Positions 17,259 through 26,003 of a stretch of 64,000 nucleotides of DNA are shown piece after piece (position 1 is the stretch's first letter; each line of letters begins with the position of its first letter). The stretch lies in assembly GCA_016702335.1 (NCBI GenBank), contig JADJEF010000020.1, positions 1,302,001-1,366,000 of the forward strand. Reading direction: 5' to 3'. The DNA comes from Rhodocyclaceae bacterium. Its GTDB lineage: Bacteria > Pseudomonadota > Gammaproteobacteria > Burkholderiales > Rhodocyclaceae. The position numbers and the translations under genes were made by a program. The notes beneath the pieces were generated by a model. It saw only the letters and a program-made list of their open reading frames with translations. It ran no database searches and was not told the origin of the DNA.

Positions 17259-20200
17259 TCAGGCAAGTGAGCCCAACCGCCGCCCCTCCACCAACGCATA
17301 CAAGGCCGGGATCACGATCAGCGTCAATAGCGTCGACGAAATCATCCCGCCTACCATGGGCGCGGCAATGCGCCGCATCACTTCCGAACCGGCACCCACG
17401 CTCCACATGATGGGCAACAGGCCGGCCATGATCGCCACCACCGTCATCATCTTCGGGCGCACGCGCTCCACCGCGCCTTCCATCACCGCGTTTCGCAAGT
17501 CGGCGCTGGTGGGACGGCGCGGGGAATTCGTGGCGCACTGCGCCACGCCCGCGCCGGTCGGCGGCTGTGCAAAGCCGCCGAGAGTCCCGGCCAGGGACTG
17601 CGGATTTTCCCTCGCAATCTCTTGTTGCTTCGCCGCCCACGCCTGGTCGAGATAGATCAGCATGACCACGCCCGTTTCCGCCGCCACCCCCGCCAGCGCG
17701 ATGAAGCCGACGGCCACCGCGACCGAGAGGTGGTAGTCGAGCGCCCACATCAGCCACACGCCGCCAACCAGCGCAAACGGTACAGAGAGCATCACGATCA
17801 GGGTCGGCGCGACGGCGCGAAAGTTGAGATACAGCAGCAGCACGATGATCAGTAGCGTGAGTGGCACCACGAGTTTGAGCTTGGCCATGGCGCGTTCCAT
17901 GTACTCGAACTGGCCGCTCCAGGTGGCGTAGCTGCCGGGCGGAAACTTCACCTCTCCCGCCACCGCCTGCTGCGCCTCTTTGACATAGGAACCGATGTCG
18001 CGCCCGCGCACATCGACGTAGATGTACGCCGACAGCAATGCGTTCTCGGTGCGGATCGCCGGCGCGCCGCGCGCAATCTTCACGGTCGCCACTTCGCCCA
18101 GCGGCACCATTGAAGGAGCAGCACCCATCTCACCCATGGTCGGCACCAGCACGTTGGCGGCAATCTTGTGCGGGTCGTCGCGCAGTTCGCGTGGGTAGCG
18201 CACACTGATGCCGAAACGCTCGCGCCCCTCGACCGCCGTACTGACCATCTCGCCGCCCAGCGCGGTAGCGATCACCTCCTGTAAGTCACCGACCAGAATG
18301 CCATAACGCGCCAGCCGCTCGCGGTCGGGCTCGATGTCGACATACCAGCCGCCGGTAATGCGCTCGGCATAGGCGGAGCTGGTACCGGGCACGTTCTTGA
18401 CCACCGTTTCAATCTGGCGCGCGAGCTTTTCCATCTCGTCCAGATTTTTTCCGAACACCTTGATGCCCACCGGGGTGCGGATGCCGGTCGACAGCATGTC
18501 GATGCGCGCCTTGATCGGCATGGTCCAGGAATTGGCCACACCCGGGAACTGCAGCGCCTTGTCCAGCTCGGCAATCAGCGCGTCAGTCGTCATACCTGCG
18601 CGCCACTCCTTTTCCGGCTTGAGGTTGATCACGGTCTCGAACATCTCGATCGGCGCCGGGTCGGTGGCGGTTTGCGCGCGCCCGGCTTTGCCGATCACCG
18701 AAGCCACCTCGGGGAAACTTTTGATGATGCGGTTCTGCGTCTGCAGCAGTTCGGCGGCCTTGGTCACCGACATCGCCGGCAAGCCGGTGGGCATGTAGAG
18801 CAACGTGCCCTCGTTGAGCGTGGGCATGAACTCGCTGCCCAGCCGGCTGGCCGGCCAGAGTGAGGCGAGCAGCACGACGACGGCCAGCGCGATGGTTGCC
18901 AGCTTGTGCTGCAACACGCCGGCAATAATCGGGCGGTACAGCGCGATCAGCACCCGATTCACAGGATTCTTGGCCTCGGGCAGGATGCGTCCGCGAATGA
19001 AGATCAGCATCAGCACCGGCACCAGCGTCACCGAGAGCAGCGCCGCGCCGGCCATGGAGAAGGTCTTGGTCCAGGCCAGCGGCGCGAACAGGCGGCCTTC
19101 CTGCGCTTCGAGCGTGAATACCGGCAGGAACGAGACGGTAATGATGAGCAGCGAGTAGAACAGCGCCGGCCCCACTTCCTTGCACGCCAGCACCATGGCC
19201 TCCAGCCGCTCGGCGGGGCTGTGCCCGGCAGGCAAACGCTCCAGATGCTTGTGCGCGTTCTCGATCATGACAATCGCCGCATCGACCATGGCGCCAATGG
19301 CAATGGCGATGCCGCCCAGACTCATGATGTTGGAATTCATGCCCAGCGCATGCATGGCCATGAAGGCGATCAGCACGCCCACCGGCAGCATCAGAATGGC
19401 TACCAGCGCACTGCGCACATGGAGCAGAAACACCACGCACACGGCGGCCACGATCAGGCTCTCTTCGAGCAACGTGGTCTTAAGCGTAGTGATGGCACGC
19501 TCGATCAGCTGGGAGCGGTCATACACGGTCTCGATGCGCACCCCCGCGGGCAGGCCGGGGGTGATCTCGGCGATCTTTTCCTTCACATTGGCGATCACAT
19601 CGAGCGCGTTCTGCCCGTAGCGCGCAACCGCAATGCCGGAGACCACTTCGCCTTCGCCATTGAGCTCGGTAATGCCGCGCCGCTCGTCCGGCCCCAGCTC
19701 GACCCGCGCCACATCGCGCAGGCGTACCGGCGTGCCCTTCTCAGCCTTGACCACCAGTTGCTCAATATCGCTCTTGCCGCGCAGGTAGCCACGGCCGCGC
19801 ACCATGTACTCGGTCTCGGCCATTTCCAGCACGCGCCCGCCGACATCCTTGTTCGAGTCACGAATGGCGCGGCTCACCGCCGTCAGCGGCACACCATAAG
19901 CCCGCAGTGCCGCCGGGTCGACCACCACCTGATACTGCTGCACGAAGCCGCCAACGCTGGCCACCTCGGCCACCCCATGCGCCTTGGTCAGCTGGTAGCG
20001 CAGATACCAGTCCTGCAGGGTGCGCAATTCAGCGAGGGTCTGGTTGGCGCCGAGCACGGCGTACTGGTACACCCAGCCGACGCCCGAGGCATCGGGGCCG
20101 AGGCTGGGCGAAACGCCCTCGGGCAGGCGGCCGGCGACGGTGTTGAGGTATTCGAGCACGCGCGAGCGCGCCCAGTACACGTCGGTGCCGTCCTCGAAAA

Positions 20201-20486
20201 TCACATAGACGAATGAGGCGCCGAAGAAGGAAAAGCCGCGCACCACCTTCGAGCGCGGCACGGCCAGCAGCGCCGTGGTGAGTGGATAGGTCACCTGATC
20301 TTCCACGACCTGCGGCGCCTGCCCCGCGTAGTCGGAATAAACGATGACCTGCACATCCGAGAGATCAGGCAGCGCGTCGAGCGGCGTCTTGACCAGCGCG
20401 TAGAGCCCGCCGAGCACGATGAACAGCGTGCCCAGCAGAACGAGGAAGCGGTTGCGTGCGGACCAGTCGATGATTCCGGTCAGCAT
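17259..20486 (-). CDS. cusA: Cu(I)/Ag(I) efflux RND permease, CusA family
   Basis: 1075 aa, inner-membrane heavy-metal RND pump. It has the HME signature GAMVDAAIVMIENAHKHLE in TM4 and methionines where CusA has its metal triad (LYMPTGLPAMS, PIEMFETVI, RIDMLSTGI), favouring Cu/Ag over Zn/Co. The ATG at 20486 is one base from the cusB stop; an upstream extension to 20537 lies inside cusB. The cytoplasmic loop between the last helices (about residues 965-1000) is unusual: it encodes QCATNSPRRPTSADLRN and carries one dispersed palindrome plus three hairpins (17530-17599). The frame stays open. Confidence 0.92.
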   Translation of the reverse strand: MLTGIIDWSARNRFLVLLGTLFIVLGGLYALVKTPLDALPDLSDVQVIVYSDYAGQAPQVVEDQVTYPLTTALLAVPRSKVVRGFSFFGASFVYVIFEDGTDVYWARSRVLEYLNTVAGRLPEGVSPSLGPDASGVGWVYQYAVLGANQTLAELRTLQDWYLRYQLTKAHGVAEVASVGGFVQQYQVVVDPAALRAYGVPLTAVSRAIRDSNKDVGGRVLEMAETEYMVRGRGYLRGKSDIEQLVVKAEKGTPVRLRDVARVELGPDERRGITELNGEGEVVSGIAVARYGQNALDVIANVKEKIAEITPGLPAGVRIETVYDRSQLIERAITTLKTTLLEESLIVAAVCVVFLLHVRSALVAILMLPVGVLIAFMAMHALGMNSNIMSLGGIAIAIGAMVDAAIVMIENAHKHLERLPAGHSPAERLEAMVLACKEVGPALFYSLLIITVSFLPVFTLEAQEGRLFAPLAWTKTFSMAGAALLSVTLVPVLMLIFIRGRILPEAKNPVNRVLIALYRPIIAGVLQHKLATIALAVVVLLASLWPASRLGSEFMPTLNEGTLLYMPTGLPAMSVTKAAELLQTQNRIIKSFPEVASVIGKAGRAQTATDPAPIEMFETVINLKPEKEWRAGMTTDALIAELDKALQFPGVANSWTMPIKARIDMLSTGIRTPVGIKVFGKNLDEMEKLARQIETVVKNVPGTSSAYAERITGGWYVDIEPDRERLARYGILVGDLQEVIATALGGEMVSTAVEGRERFGISVRYPRELRDDPHKIAANVLVPTMGEMGAAPSMVPLGEVATVKIARGAPAIRTENALLSAYIYVDVRGRDIGSYVKEAQQAVAGEVKFPPGSYATWSGQFEYMERAMAKLKLVVPLTLLIIVLLLYLNFRAVAPTLIVMLSVPFALVGGVWLMWALDYHLSVAVAVGFIALAGVAAETGVVMLIYLDQAWAAKQQEIARENPQSLAGTLGGFAQPPTGAGVAQCATNSPRRPTSADLRNAVMEGAVERVRPKMMTVVAIMAGLLPIMWSVGAGSEVMRRIAAPMVGGMISSTLLTLIVIPALYALVEGRRLGSLA
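17494..17522 (-). repeat. Dispersed palindromic repeat, copy 3 (inside cusA, inverted)
   Basis: CGCAAGTCGGCGCTGGT then GGGACGGCGCGG; the AATCGCCG arm is degraded. It is read in the cusA frame as PRRPTSADLRN, in the opposite direction to most intragenic copies. Confidence 0.65.
17530..17599. repeat. Three consecutive hairpins in the cusA loop
   Basis: Perfect inverted repeats follow one another: GTGGCGCA/TGCGCCAC with one central base (17530-17546), TCGGCGGCT/AGCCGCCGA with a six-base loop (17558-17581) and AGTCCC/GGGACT with a five-base loop (17583-17599). They lie beside repeat copy 3 in a variable cytoplasmic loop of CusA. Confidence 0.75.
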
Positions 20487-20487
20487 C

Positions 20488-21819
20488 TCAGTGGCTCCCC
20501 GCGTGCGGCTCGGTCTCAGGGCTCTCGCCTGCTTCACCCATGCTGCCCAGGGCGGCCTTGAGCTGGCTTTCCGAGTCGATCAGGAAGTTGGCGGCGGTGA
20601 CCACGGTATCGCCCTCGTTCAGGCCATCAAGCACCTCAACGACGTCGTCACTGCGTCGGCCGAGCTTGACCGCGCGCGGCGCGTAACGTCCTTCGCCCTT
20701 GACCAGCAGCACCGTCTGGCGCGTGCCGCTGTCGAGCACCGCCGAAGTCGGTACCAAAAGTGGCAAAAGCGGCGGCATCGCCGTCTTACCAGCGCCGACT
20801 TGCGATAGCTCGACATTGGCATACATCGACGGGCGCAACAGCCCGCCGGGGTTGGCGAGCACCACGCGCACGGGCACGGTCCGCGTCGCGGCGGTGAGCG
20901 TGGGGTAGATGAAATCGACGGTGCCGGTGAGGCGCTGGTCGGGGTAGGCATTAAGTGTGATGCTCGCTGCCTGCCCTACACGGACGCCGGCCAGATCGCG
21001 CTCGAACACATCGACGATCACCCACACACTGCTGATGTCGGCGATCTGGTATAGCACCTCGCCGGGCATGAAGCGCATGCCTTGCACAGCCTTCTTTTCC
21101 AGCACGATGCCACTCGCCGGCGCGGCGACGCTGAGCGACGCGACCCGCTTGCCCGCAGCAATGTCGGCCAGTTGCGCTGGCGACAGTTCCCAGTTTTTCA
21201 ATCGCGCCAGCGCGGCATCGGCCACCGCCTGCATGCCTTCGCGCGCATCGGGTGCGGCGTCTTTGAGGCGTGCCAGTCCCTGCGCGGCGACTTCGTATTC
21301 GCGCTGAGCCGAGATCAGCTCGGGGCTGTACACGTCGAACAGCGGCTGACCCTTGCGCACCGCCTGCCCGGTCGCGCCCACATGCAGGCGCTCGATCCAG
21401 CCTTCAAAACGCGGCGCGACAGTGGCGAGGCGGCGTTCGTCGATTTCGACCCGACCGACACCGCGCACGTTCGTACTCAGTGCCCGGCGCTCGACAACGG
21501 CGGTGCGTACCCCGAGTTTTTGTACCTTGGCCGGGCTGATGGTCACTGTGCCGGGTTCATCGGTAGCGGCCCCAGCATCGCCTTCATAGACGGCGAGGTA
21601 GTCCATGCCCATCGAATCCTTTTTGGGCGTGGGCGAGGTGTCAGGCAGGCCCATGGGGTTGCGGTAGTAGAGCGGCTTCTTTGCTGCAATCGCCGTCTCG
21701 CCAGCGCCGACTTGCGGATCGTGCGCTCCAGTCACCGCGCCGCGTTGACCAAACCAGTACCCACCCACCGCTGCCAACGCTGCCACCGCCAGCGCGACCA
21801 TCGTTCCACGTATTGTCAT
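20488..21819 (-). CDS. cusB: Cu/Ag efflux RND periplasmic adaptor, CusB family
   Basis: 443 aa membrane-fusion protein. N-terminal anchor at about 8-24, then a heavy-metal-binding segment YYRNPMGLPDTSP...KKDSMGMDY (about 52-75) with Met residues, the barrel-sandwich and helical hairpin regions (about 120-240), and the C-terminal beta-barrel. It links CusA to the outer-membrane CusC. Two copies of the dispersed palindrome are translated in frame: DPQVGAGETAIAA near residues 33-45, just before the metal-binding segment, and SQVGAGKTAMPP near 338-349. The ATG overlaps the intended cusC stop. Confidence 0.92.
   Translation of the reverse strand: MTIRGTMVALAVAALAAVGGYWFGQRGAVTGAHDPQVGAGETAIAAKKPLYYRNPMGLPDTSPTPKKDSMGMDYLAVYEGDAGAATDEPGTVTISPAKVQKLGVRTAVVERRALSTNVRGVGRVEIDERRLATVAPRFEGWIERLHVGATGQAVRKGQPLFDVYSPELISAQREYEVAAQGLARLKDAAPDAREGMQAVADAALARLKNWELSPAQLADIAAGKRVASLSVAAPASGIVLEKKAVQGMRFMPGEVLYQIADISSVWVIVDVFERDLAGVRVGQAASITLNAYPDQRLTGTVDFIYPTLTAATRTVPVRVVLANPGGLLRPSMYANVELSQVGAGKTAMPPLLPLLVPTSAVLDSGTRQTVLLVKGEGRYAPRAVKLGRRSDDVVEVLDGLNEGDTVVTAANFLIDSESQLKAALGSMGEAGESPETEPHAGSH
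20776..20806 (+). repeat. Dispersed palindromic repeat, copy 4 (inside cusB, C-terminal half)
   Basis: ATCGCCGTCTTACCAGC then GCCGACTTGCGATAG. Translated on the minus strand as SQVGAGKTAM in a linker of CusB. Confidence 0.7.
21687..21729 (+). repeat. Dispersed palindromic repeat, copy 5 (inside cusB, N-terminal)
   Basis: CAATCGCCGTCTCGCCAGC then GCCGACTTGCGGATCGTGCGCTC. This copy has the longer 3' flank GGATCGTGCGCT shared with copies 8 and 9. Translated as HDPQVGAGETAIAA. Confidence 0.8.
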
Positions 21820-23098
21820 TTGCTTTCTCCTGTCAGGCGCTCGATGTCGGCGAGGCGACTCACCTGCTCGACCCGGGCCTTGATGCCGTCTTCCCTGGCC
21901 TTGCGTACTTGCCGCTGCGCATCGAGCACGGTGGCGAATCCACCTTGCCCGTCTCGTAACCTACTCGCGCCGCCTGCAGGGTCAGCTCGGCTTGCGGCAG
22001 CAGGCGGGTGCTGATCAGTTCATCCATGCGCCGCGCTGCGCCCAGCCCGGCGAGTGCGCTGTCCAGTTCCGCCAGCAAGTCATTGACCGTGGCGCTGCGC
22101 CGGTTGCGCGCGGCATCGAGCATGGCCTCGGCTTCGCGCTCTTCATGACGCCGGCGCGTCTGTTGTAATGGAATGTTCAGCTCGATCATCACATCACCGG
22201 CGCTCACGCGCGAACGCGTCTGCACCGGCGTGATGCCCAGCGTGACATCGGGATAACTCTCCTTGTAGGTCAGCTCGCGGGATTTTTCGGCGGCCAGAAT
22301 GCGTGCCTCGTCGGCGGCGAGTTGCGGGTTGCGCTCGCGCACCAGCGCTTCCAGTGCGGCGTGCTCCGGCAGGGCAGCAGGCAAGGCGGGCAGTTGTTGG
22401 GGCACGGCCAATGCCAGCCGCCCGGGCACACCGATCAGCGCGCGGGTACGCGCCGCCAGTTCGTCGCGCTCGCCTTCCATACCAGCCAGTTCGCCGAGCA
22501 GGGCGCTGCGCTCGGTCTGCACACGAATCAGGTCCTGCTGCGCGCCAAGGCCGGTTTCGTAGCGGCTGCGCGCCACCTGTTCGAGCTGAGCGACCAGAGC
22601 GAGATTGGCCTCGGCAAAGCCCTGCCGCGCCAACACCAGATAGTGACGGGCAAAGGTCTGGCGAATGGAACGGGTCAGTTCGCGCCAGACGCCCTCGGCT
22701 TTATGTCCTGCTTCGCCCGCCCGCGCCTCGGCAACTTCGCGGCGCAGATCGCGCTTGCCCCACCAGGGCAGGTTCTGGCTCAGGGTGTAGCGCGTAGCGG
22801 CGACCTGCGTCGGCACCATGGTAAAGCGGCGGTCGCCTTCGTCACCTGCCGCCCGATAGGCGTCAACCAGCTCGGCCTTGAGCATGGGGTCGGGCATTGC
22901 ATCAGCCGCGCCAGCACGCGCTTCGGCGGCCTGGGTTTCGGCGCGCATCGCTGCCAGCTCAGGGTGATGCTGGCGCGCATAGGCGAGCAGGCTGTCCACA
23001 TCGGTACCGGGGGCACCGCCGTTCACTTCGCTTTGCGCGCCCACACCACCGACCATACCGGCGAGCACCAGCGCCAGCGACCATTCTTTGAGTTTCAT
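21816..23098 (-). pseudogene. cusC: Cu/Ag efflux outer-membrane protein CusC/CzcC (TolC family), frameshifted near the C-terminus
   Basis: 428 codons if one base is restored. Signal peptide at about 1-21, then two repeats of the outer-membrane factor coiled-coil fold. The uninterrupted frame is lost near 21938: GGATTCGCC should probably read GGATTTCGCC. With that base the protein continues as a conserved LDAQRQVRKARED-like helix and ends at 21816, its TGA overlapping the cusB ATG (ATGA). As given, the frame instead ends at 21860 after about 29 unrelated residues. Length 1283 is one short of a multiple of three. Sequencing error or a real late frameshift; the barrel and most helices are unaffected. 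Confidence 0.85.
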
Positions 23099-23167
23099 GA
23101 TTTACCTCGACAACTACATACCACACGCATTCCGGGGCGACAGGCCCCCGGAACAAGAACAAGGCAC

Positions 23168-23547
23168 TCAGTGCGTTTGTCTGGGCGGGTGGTCGAGGGG
23201 TTCGGGGATCTGGCTGGTGAGCTTGCTCACAGCGCCAGACTGCAACACCGGATGTGTGGCCAACCATTGGCCGGCGGCAGCGTTTTGGGCGGTGTAGCCG
23301 GAACAGCCATGCTGACAGACCGAGCAGTGCTGACAAGCCGACGAGCCCTCTTCATCGGCTGCCTGGCCCTGCTCATGGCAGGGCCCATCAGCGCTCGCGG
23401 CATGCTGTCCAGGGTCGTGACATCGGCGGCCAATGCAGCCGTGCTCGTCAGCATGCTCAGGGGCAGCACGAGCAGCGCCAGGCCCTGCACCGGCAACCAC
23501 AGGGCAGTGAGCAGCAGCACAAAGAACCTACTTGCAGACCGTGTCAT
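23168..23547 (-). pseudogene. Small secreted Cys/His-rich protein ahead of cusCBA, frameshifted
   Basis: Two overlapping frames make one protein of about 126 aa. The first gives a signal peptide (MTRSASRFFVLLLTALWLP...); after about 55 residues the sense passes to the next frame, with GPCHEQGQ, CQHCSVCQHGC and a terminal IPEPLDHPPR. Restoring one G in the run at about 23385 (GGGCCC to GGGGCCC) joins them, and the length 380 is one short of a multiple of three. Similar short Cys/His-rich periplasmic proteins precede heavy-metal RND operons in betaproteobacteria. A metal-binding role is inferred. Confidence 0.6.
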
Positions 23548-23562
23548 GCGTTCGATTCTAGC

Positions 23563-24627
23563 TCAGGCATCGGGAACCAGCCTTGACGCCAGTTGCTCCA
23601 GCGCCGGCAGGCCGACGATGTCGTCGTCCATTTCGGGCACGGTCATCAAGTCATCGAAGCGGGTGTGCAGCCCGGCACGGGCCGAGTAATAACTGGACAA
23701 ACGTGCGTGCAATGTCGCCAGCTCGGGGCCGGACGCGGACTTGAGCGCACGTTGGGCGGCGTTCTGCTCGGCCTCGGTAAAGGGCGTCCATTGCGGCCAG
23801 GCGCGATTGACGATGACTTTCTTGAGCTGGTAGCCGGCCGCTGCCAGCTCGTCGTGAAAAGCCTCGCCTTCCTGAATCTTGGCGGCATCAAAACTGGTGA
23901 TCAGGACAAACGCCGTAGATCGGGCCAGCAGCAGTTCGTGCGCCGCGAGATTGGTCTCGCGGATATCGGGGGCTATGGCGTCGATCGCCGAAAAGAAGTC
24001 GTTGAAGGTCGCCACGAAGGACGAGCCAGTGAGGAAATTCAGGGCACCCAGCACCAGTTTCATGCCCTGCTTCCAGGCGCTGGCGGCCAGACCAAAGCCA
24101 CTGCTACGCCCCATGAACATGCTGACAATCGCCGAATCGAACACCGCATTGAGCTTGGCCGGCGCATGCAGAAAATCGGCGGCGTGCGCCGCGGGCGGGG
24201 TGTCGAGAATCACCAGATCGTAGTCGCCGCTGGTGGCGGCATCGTAGAGTTTGGACAGCGAGGTGAATTCCTGCGAGCCGGAAAGTGTGGTGGCCATTTG
24301 CTGATACAGCGCGTTGGCAAACAAGCGGTCGACGGTCTCCTGGCTTTTGGCATGGCGCTGAATGTATTCGGCAAAGATGCGCGCCGAATCGATGGTGCCG
24401 GCATAGAGCTCGCCCGCGTAGCTCTGCTTCGGCACGCGCACGTCGTCACTGCTGTTGGCGATACCCAGCGTGGTCGCCAGACGGCGCGCGGGATCAATGG
24501 TGAGCACCAGCACGCGCTTGCCCATGCGCGCCGCCGCCACACCAAGTGCAGCCGCCGTCGTGGTCTTGCCCACGCCGCCGCTGCCGGTGCAGACAATGAC
24601 GCGATGATTCTCGAGCAGCGCCCTCAT
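23563..24627 (-). CDS. ArsA/Get3-like anion-transporting ATPase (first of two)
   Basis: 354 aa. P-loop GSGGVGKTTTAAALG (about 16-30), switch region TIDPARRLATTLGI and Walker B-like LVILDTPPAAHA place it in the ArsA/Get3 group of the SIMIBI class. It lacks the second tandem ATPase half of true ArsA, so a homodimer or a heterodimer with the product of the gene directly upstream (four-base overlap at 24624-24627) is likely. No ars genes are nearby. Function in bacteria is unclear: targeting of membrane proteins or anion handling are both possible. Confidence 0.87.
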   Translation of the reverse strand: MRALLENHRVIVCTGSGGVGKTTTAAALGVAAARMGKRVLVLTIDPARRLATTLGIANSSDDVRVPKQSYAGELYAGTIDSARIFAEYIQRHAKSQETVDRLFANALYQQMATTLSGSQEFTSLSKLYDAATSGDYDLVILDTPPAAHAADFLHAPAKLNAVFDSAIVSMFMGRSSGFGLAASAWKQGMKLVLGALNFLTGSSFVATFNDFFSAIDAIAPDIRETNLAAHELLLARSTAFVLITSFDAAKIQEGEAFHDELAAAGYQLKKVIVNRAWPQWTPFTEAEQNAAQRALKSASGPELATLHARLSSYYSARAGLHTRFDDLMTVPEMDDDIVGLPALEQLASRLVPDA

Positions 24628-25568
24628 GTCACCACCCGGCTCACGGAATCGAGCGCATCGGCCAGCCCCTTGAGCAATTCATCGGCATCAACGGTAGGGA
24701 TGAGCGGCAGGCAGCGCACCGGCCCGCCACGATCCGAGCCCAGTCGCTTGAGCGCCGCCAGACTGGTGCGCTGGCGCTTGGCAATGCGCTGCATGTGGGC
24801 AATAAAGGGGGCGGCCGCGGCACTTGCGGGCAAATCGGCCATGTCCGCCGGCAGATCAAGCAGGCGGTTGCAATACACCTTGGGTGCAATTCCGGTTTCG
24901 GCGCGTATTTCGCCGGCCATCTCGCAGGCTTCGCTGATGGGCATCTCTTCGGCCAGCGTTACCAGCCGGTACTCGCAAATATCGGGGTTGCCGAGCAGCC
25001 TGACAATCTCGGTCGAATGCGTGTGCATGGGGCCGCTCGATGCGGTTTGCGCCAGGCCGCGCGGGGCTCGCAGCAGGGCCATGAACTGGCCGGTGGCGTA
25101 GGCGTCGATCACCACCACATCCACATCGCGCTTGTACCAGGTGTGGCGCATCGGTGCGGTGAGTTTGCCGAGCATGGCCAGTTCGGCCAGGCTGGGCGCG
25201 GCGGCGACCAGCGCCTTCATCACGGTATTGCCGAGAATCTTGTCGGCGGCGGCCTTGAACATCAGGTAGTGGGTAATGTATTCACGCAGGGCCCCTTCCA
25301 CATCCCAGCGCACCACACCGATATTTTCCAGCCAGGGCACGGGTACGTCATCGACCGGCAAACCGAGCAGGGGCCCATAAAAACTGCGGCTACCCAATTC
25401 GACCAGCAGCACGCTGTGCCCGGCGCGCGCGTACTGCAGCGCCGTGGCAGCGGCCACTGCCGACTTGCCGACGCCGCCCTTGCCAGTAACAAACACAATA
25501 CGATGCACCGCGCGGCCGTGCAGGCTGGGTCGCTGCGCGCGCTGGTCGGTCGTCTTGTTTGCCTGCAT
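24624..25568 (-). CDS. ArsA/Get3-like ATPase (second of two)
   Basis: 314 aa. P-loop TGKGGVGKSAVAAATA at about 28-43 and VVVIDAYATGQ as Walker B region. It is the partner of the downstream ATPase, with which it overlaps by four bases. The ATG at 25568 is chosen; a longer frame to 25658 would translate the upstream copy of the dispersed palindrome and has no family support. The switch region differs from the first ATPase (VELGSRSFYG), so the two are paralogues with probably different tasks in a heterodimer. Confidence 0.83.
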   Translation of the reverse strand: MQANKTTDQRAQRPSLHGRAVHRIVFVTGKGGVGKSAVAAATALQYARAGHSVLLVELGSRSFYGPLLGLPVDDVPVPWLENIGVVRWDVEGALREYITHYLMFKAAADKILGNTVMKALVAAAPSLAELAMLGKLTAPMRHTWYKRDVDVVVIDAYATGQFMALLRAPRGLAQTASSGPMHTHSTEIVRLLGNPDICEYRLVTLAEEMPISEACEMAGEIRAETGIAPKVYCNRLLDLPADMADLPASAAAAPFIAHMQRIAKRQRTSLAALKRLGSDRGGPVRCLPLIPTVDADELLKGLADALDSVSRVVT

Positions 25569-25607
25569 GGGAGCGATTGTAGGCGGCAACCGCGTAAATC
25601 GTCGCGG

Positions 25608-25638
25608 GATCACCGTATTGCCAGCACCGACTTGGGGC
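25608..25638 (+). repeat. Dispersed palindromic repeat, copy 6 (upstream of the ArsA-like pair)
   Basis: Degenerate copy: ATCACCGTATTGCCAGC then ACCGACTTGGGGC. Intergenic, 40 bases before the ATPase start, and could be part of its leader. Confidence 0.6.
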
Positions 25639-25766
25639 AAAGCGTTCAATGTGCGCACCGTGGCGGTGCCTCTGGGTTGGAGCCTCTAATTCAAACCCTG
25701 TTCATTGCCAGCCCACCGCCCTAATATCGACGCCATTGGTACTACGCCATCACCAAGGAACGAACC

Positions 25767-26000
25767 ATGCCGCACGTCAGCGATCCAGAGCTTGCTTCTG
25801 CGCTTCCGGTCAGCCCTATGAACGGACTCGACAACCTCAACGCTATCGATCCGGTACTGCTCAAAATGCGTGAGCTGGTCATCCGGCTTGAGCGGGCGAT
25901 TCATTCCGGGCAAGGCACCGAAAATCTTTGGGGTGAATTGCGCGACTGCAATCGGGAACTATCCGTCGAAGCCTCGCGCACCAGATTTCGCCAGTTGTAA
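25767..26000 (+). CDS. Small hypothetical protein
   Basis: 77 aa, polar, mostly helical in appearance, without signal peptide or membrane segment. Ribosome binding site AAGGAACG seven bases before the ATG. Two or three short helices with heptad-like leucines (LLKMRELVIRLERAI) suggest a small coiled dimer. No family recognised. It converges with the lipoprotein gene, three bases between stops. Confidence 0.5.
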   Translation: MPHVSDPELASALPVSPMNGLDNLNAIDPVLLKMRELVIRLERAIHSGQGTENLWGELRDCNRELSVEASRTRFRQL

Positions 26001-26003
26001 GGG

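Noticed and set aside
25569..25658. N-terminal extension of the second ArsA-like ATPase (NALPQVGAGNTVIP)
   Set aside because: It is translation of the intergenic repeat copy; the ATG at 25568 gives a normal start.
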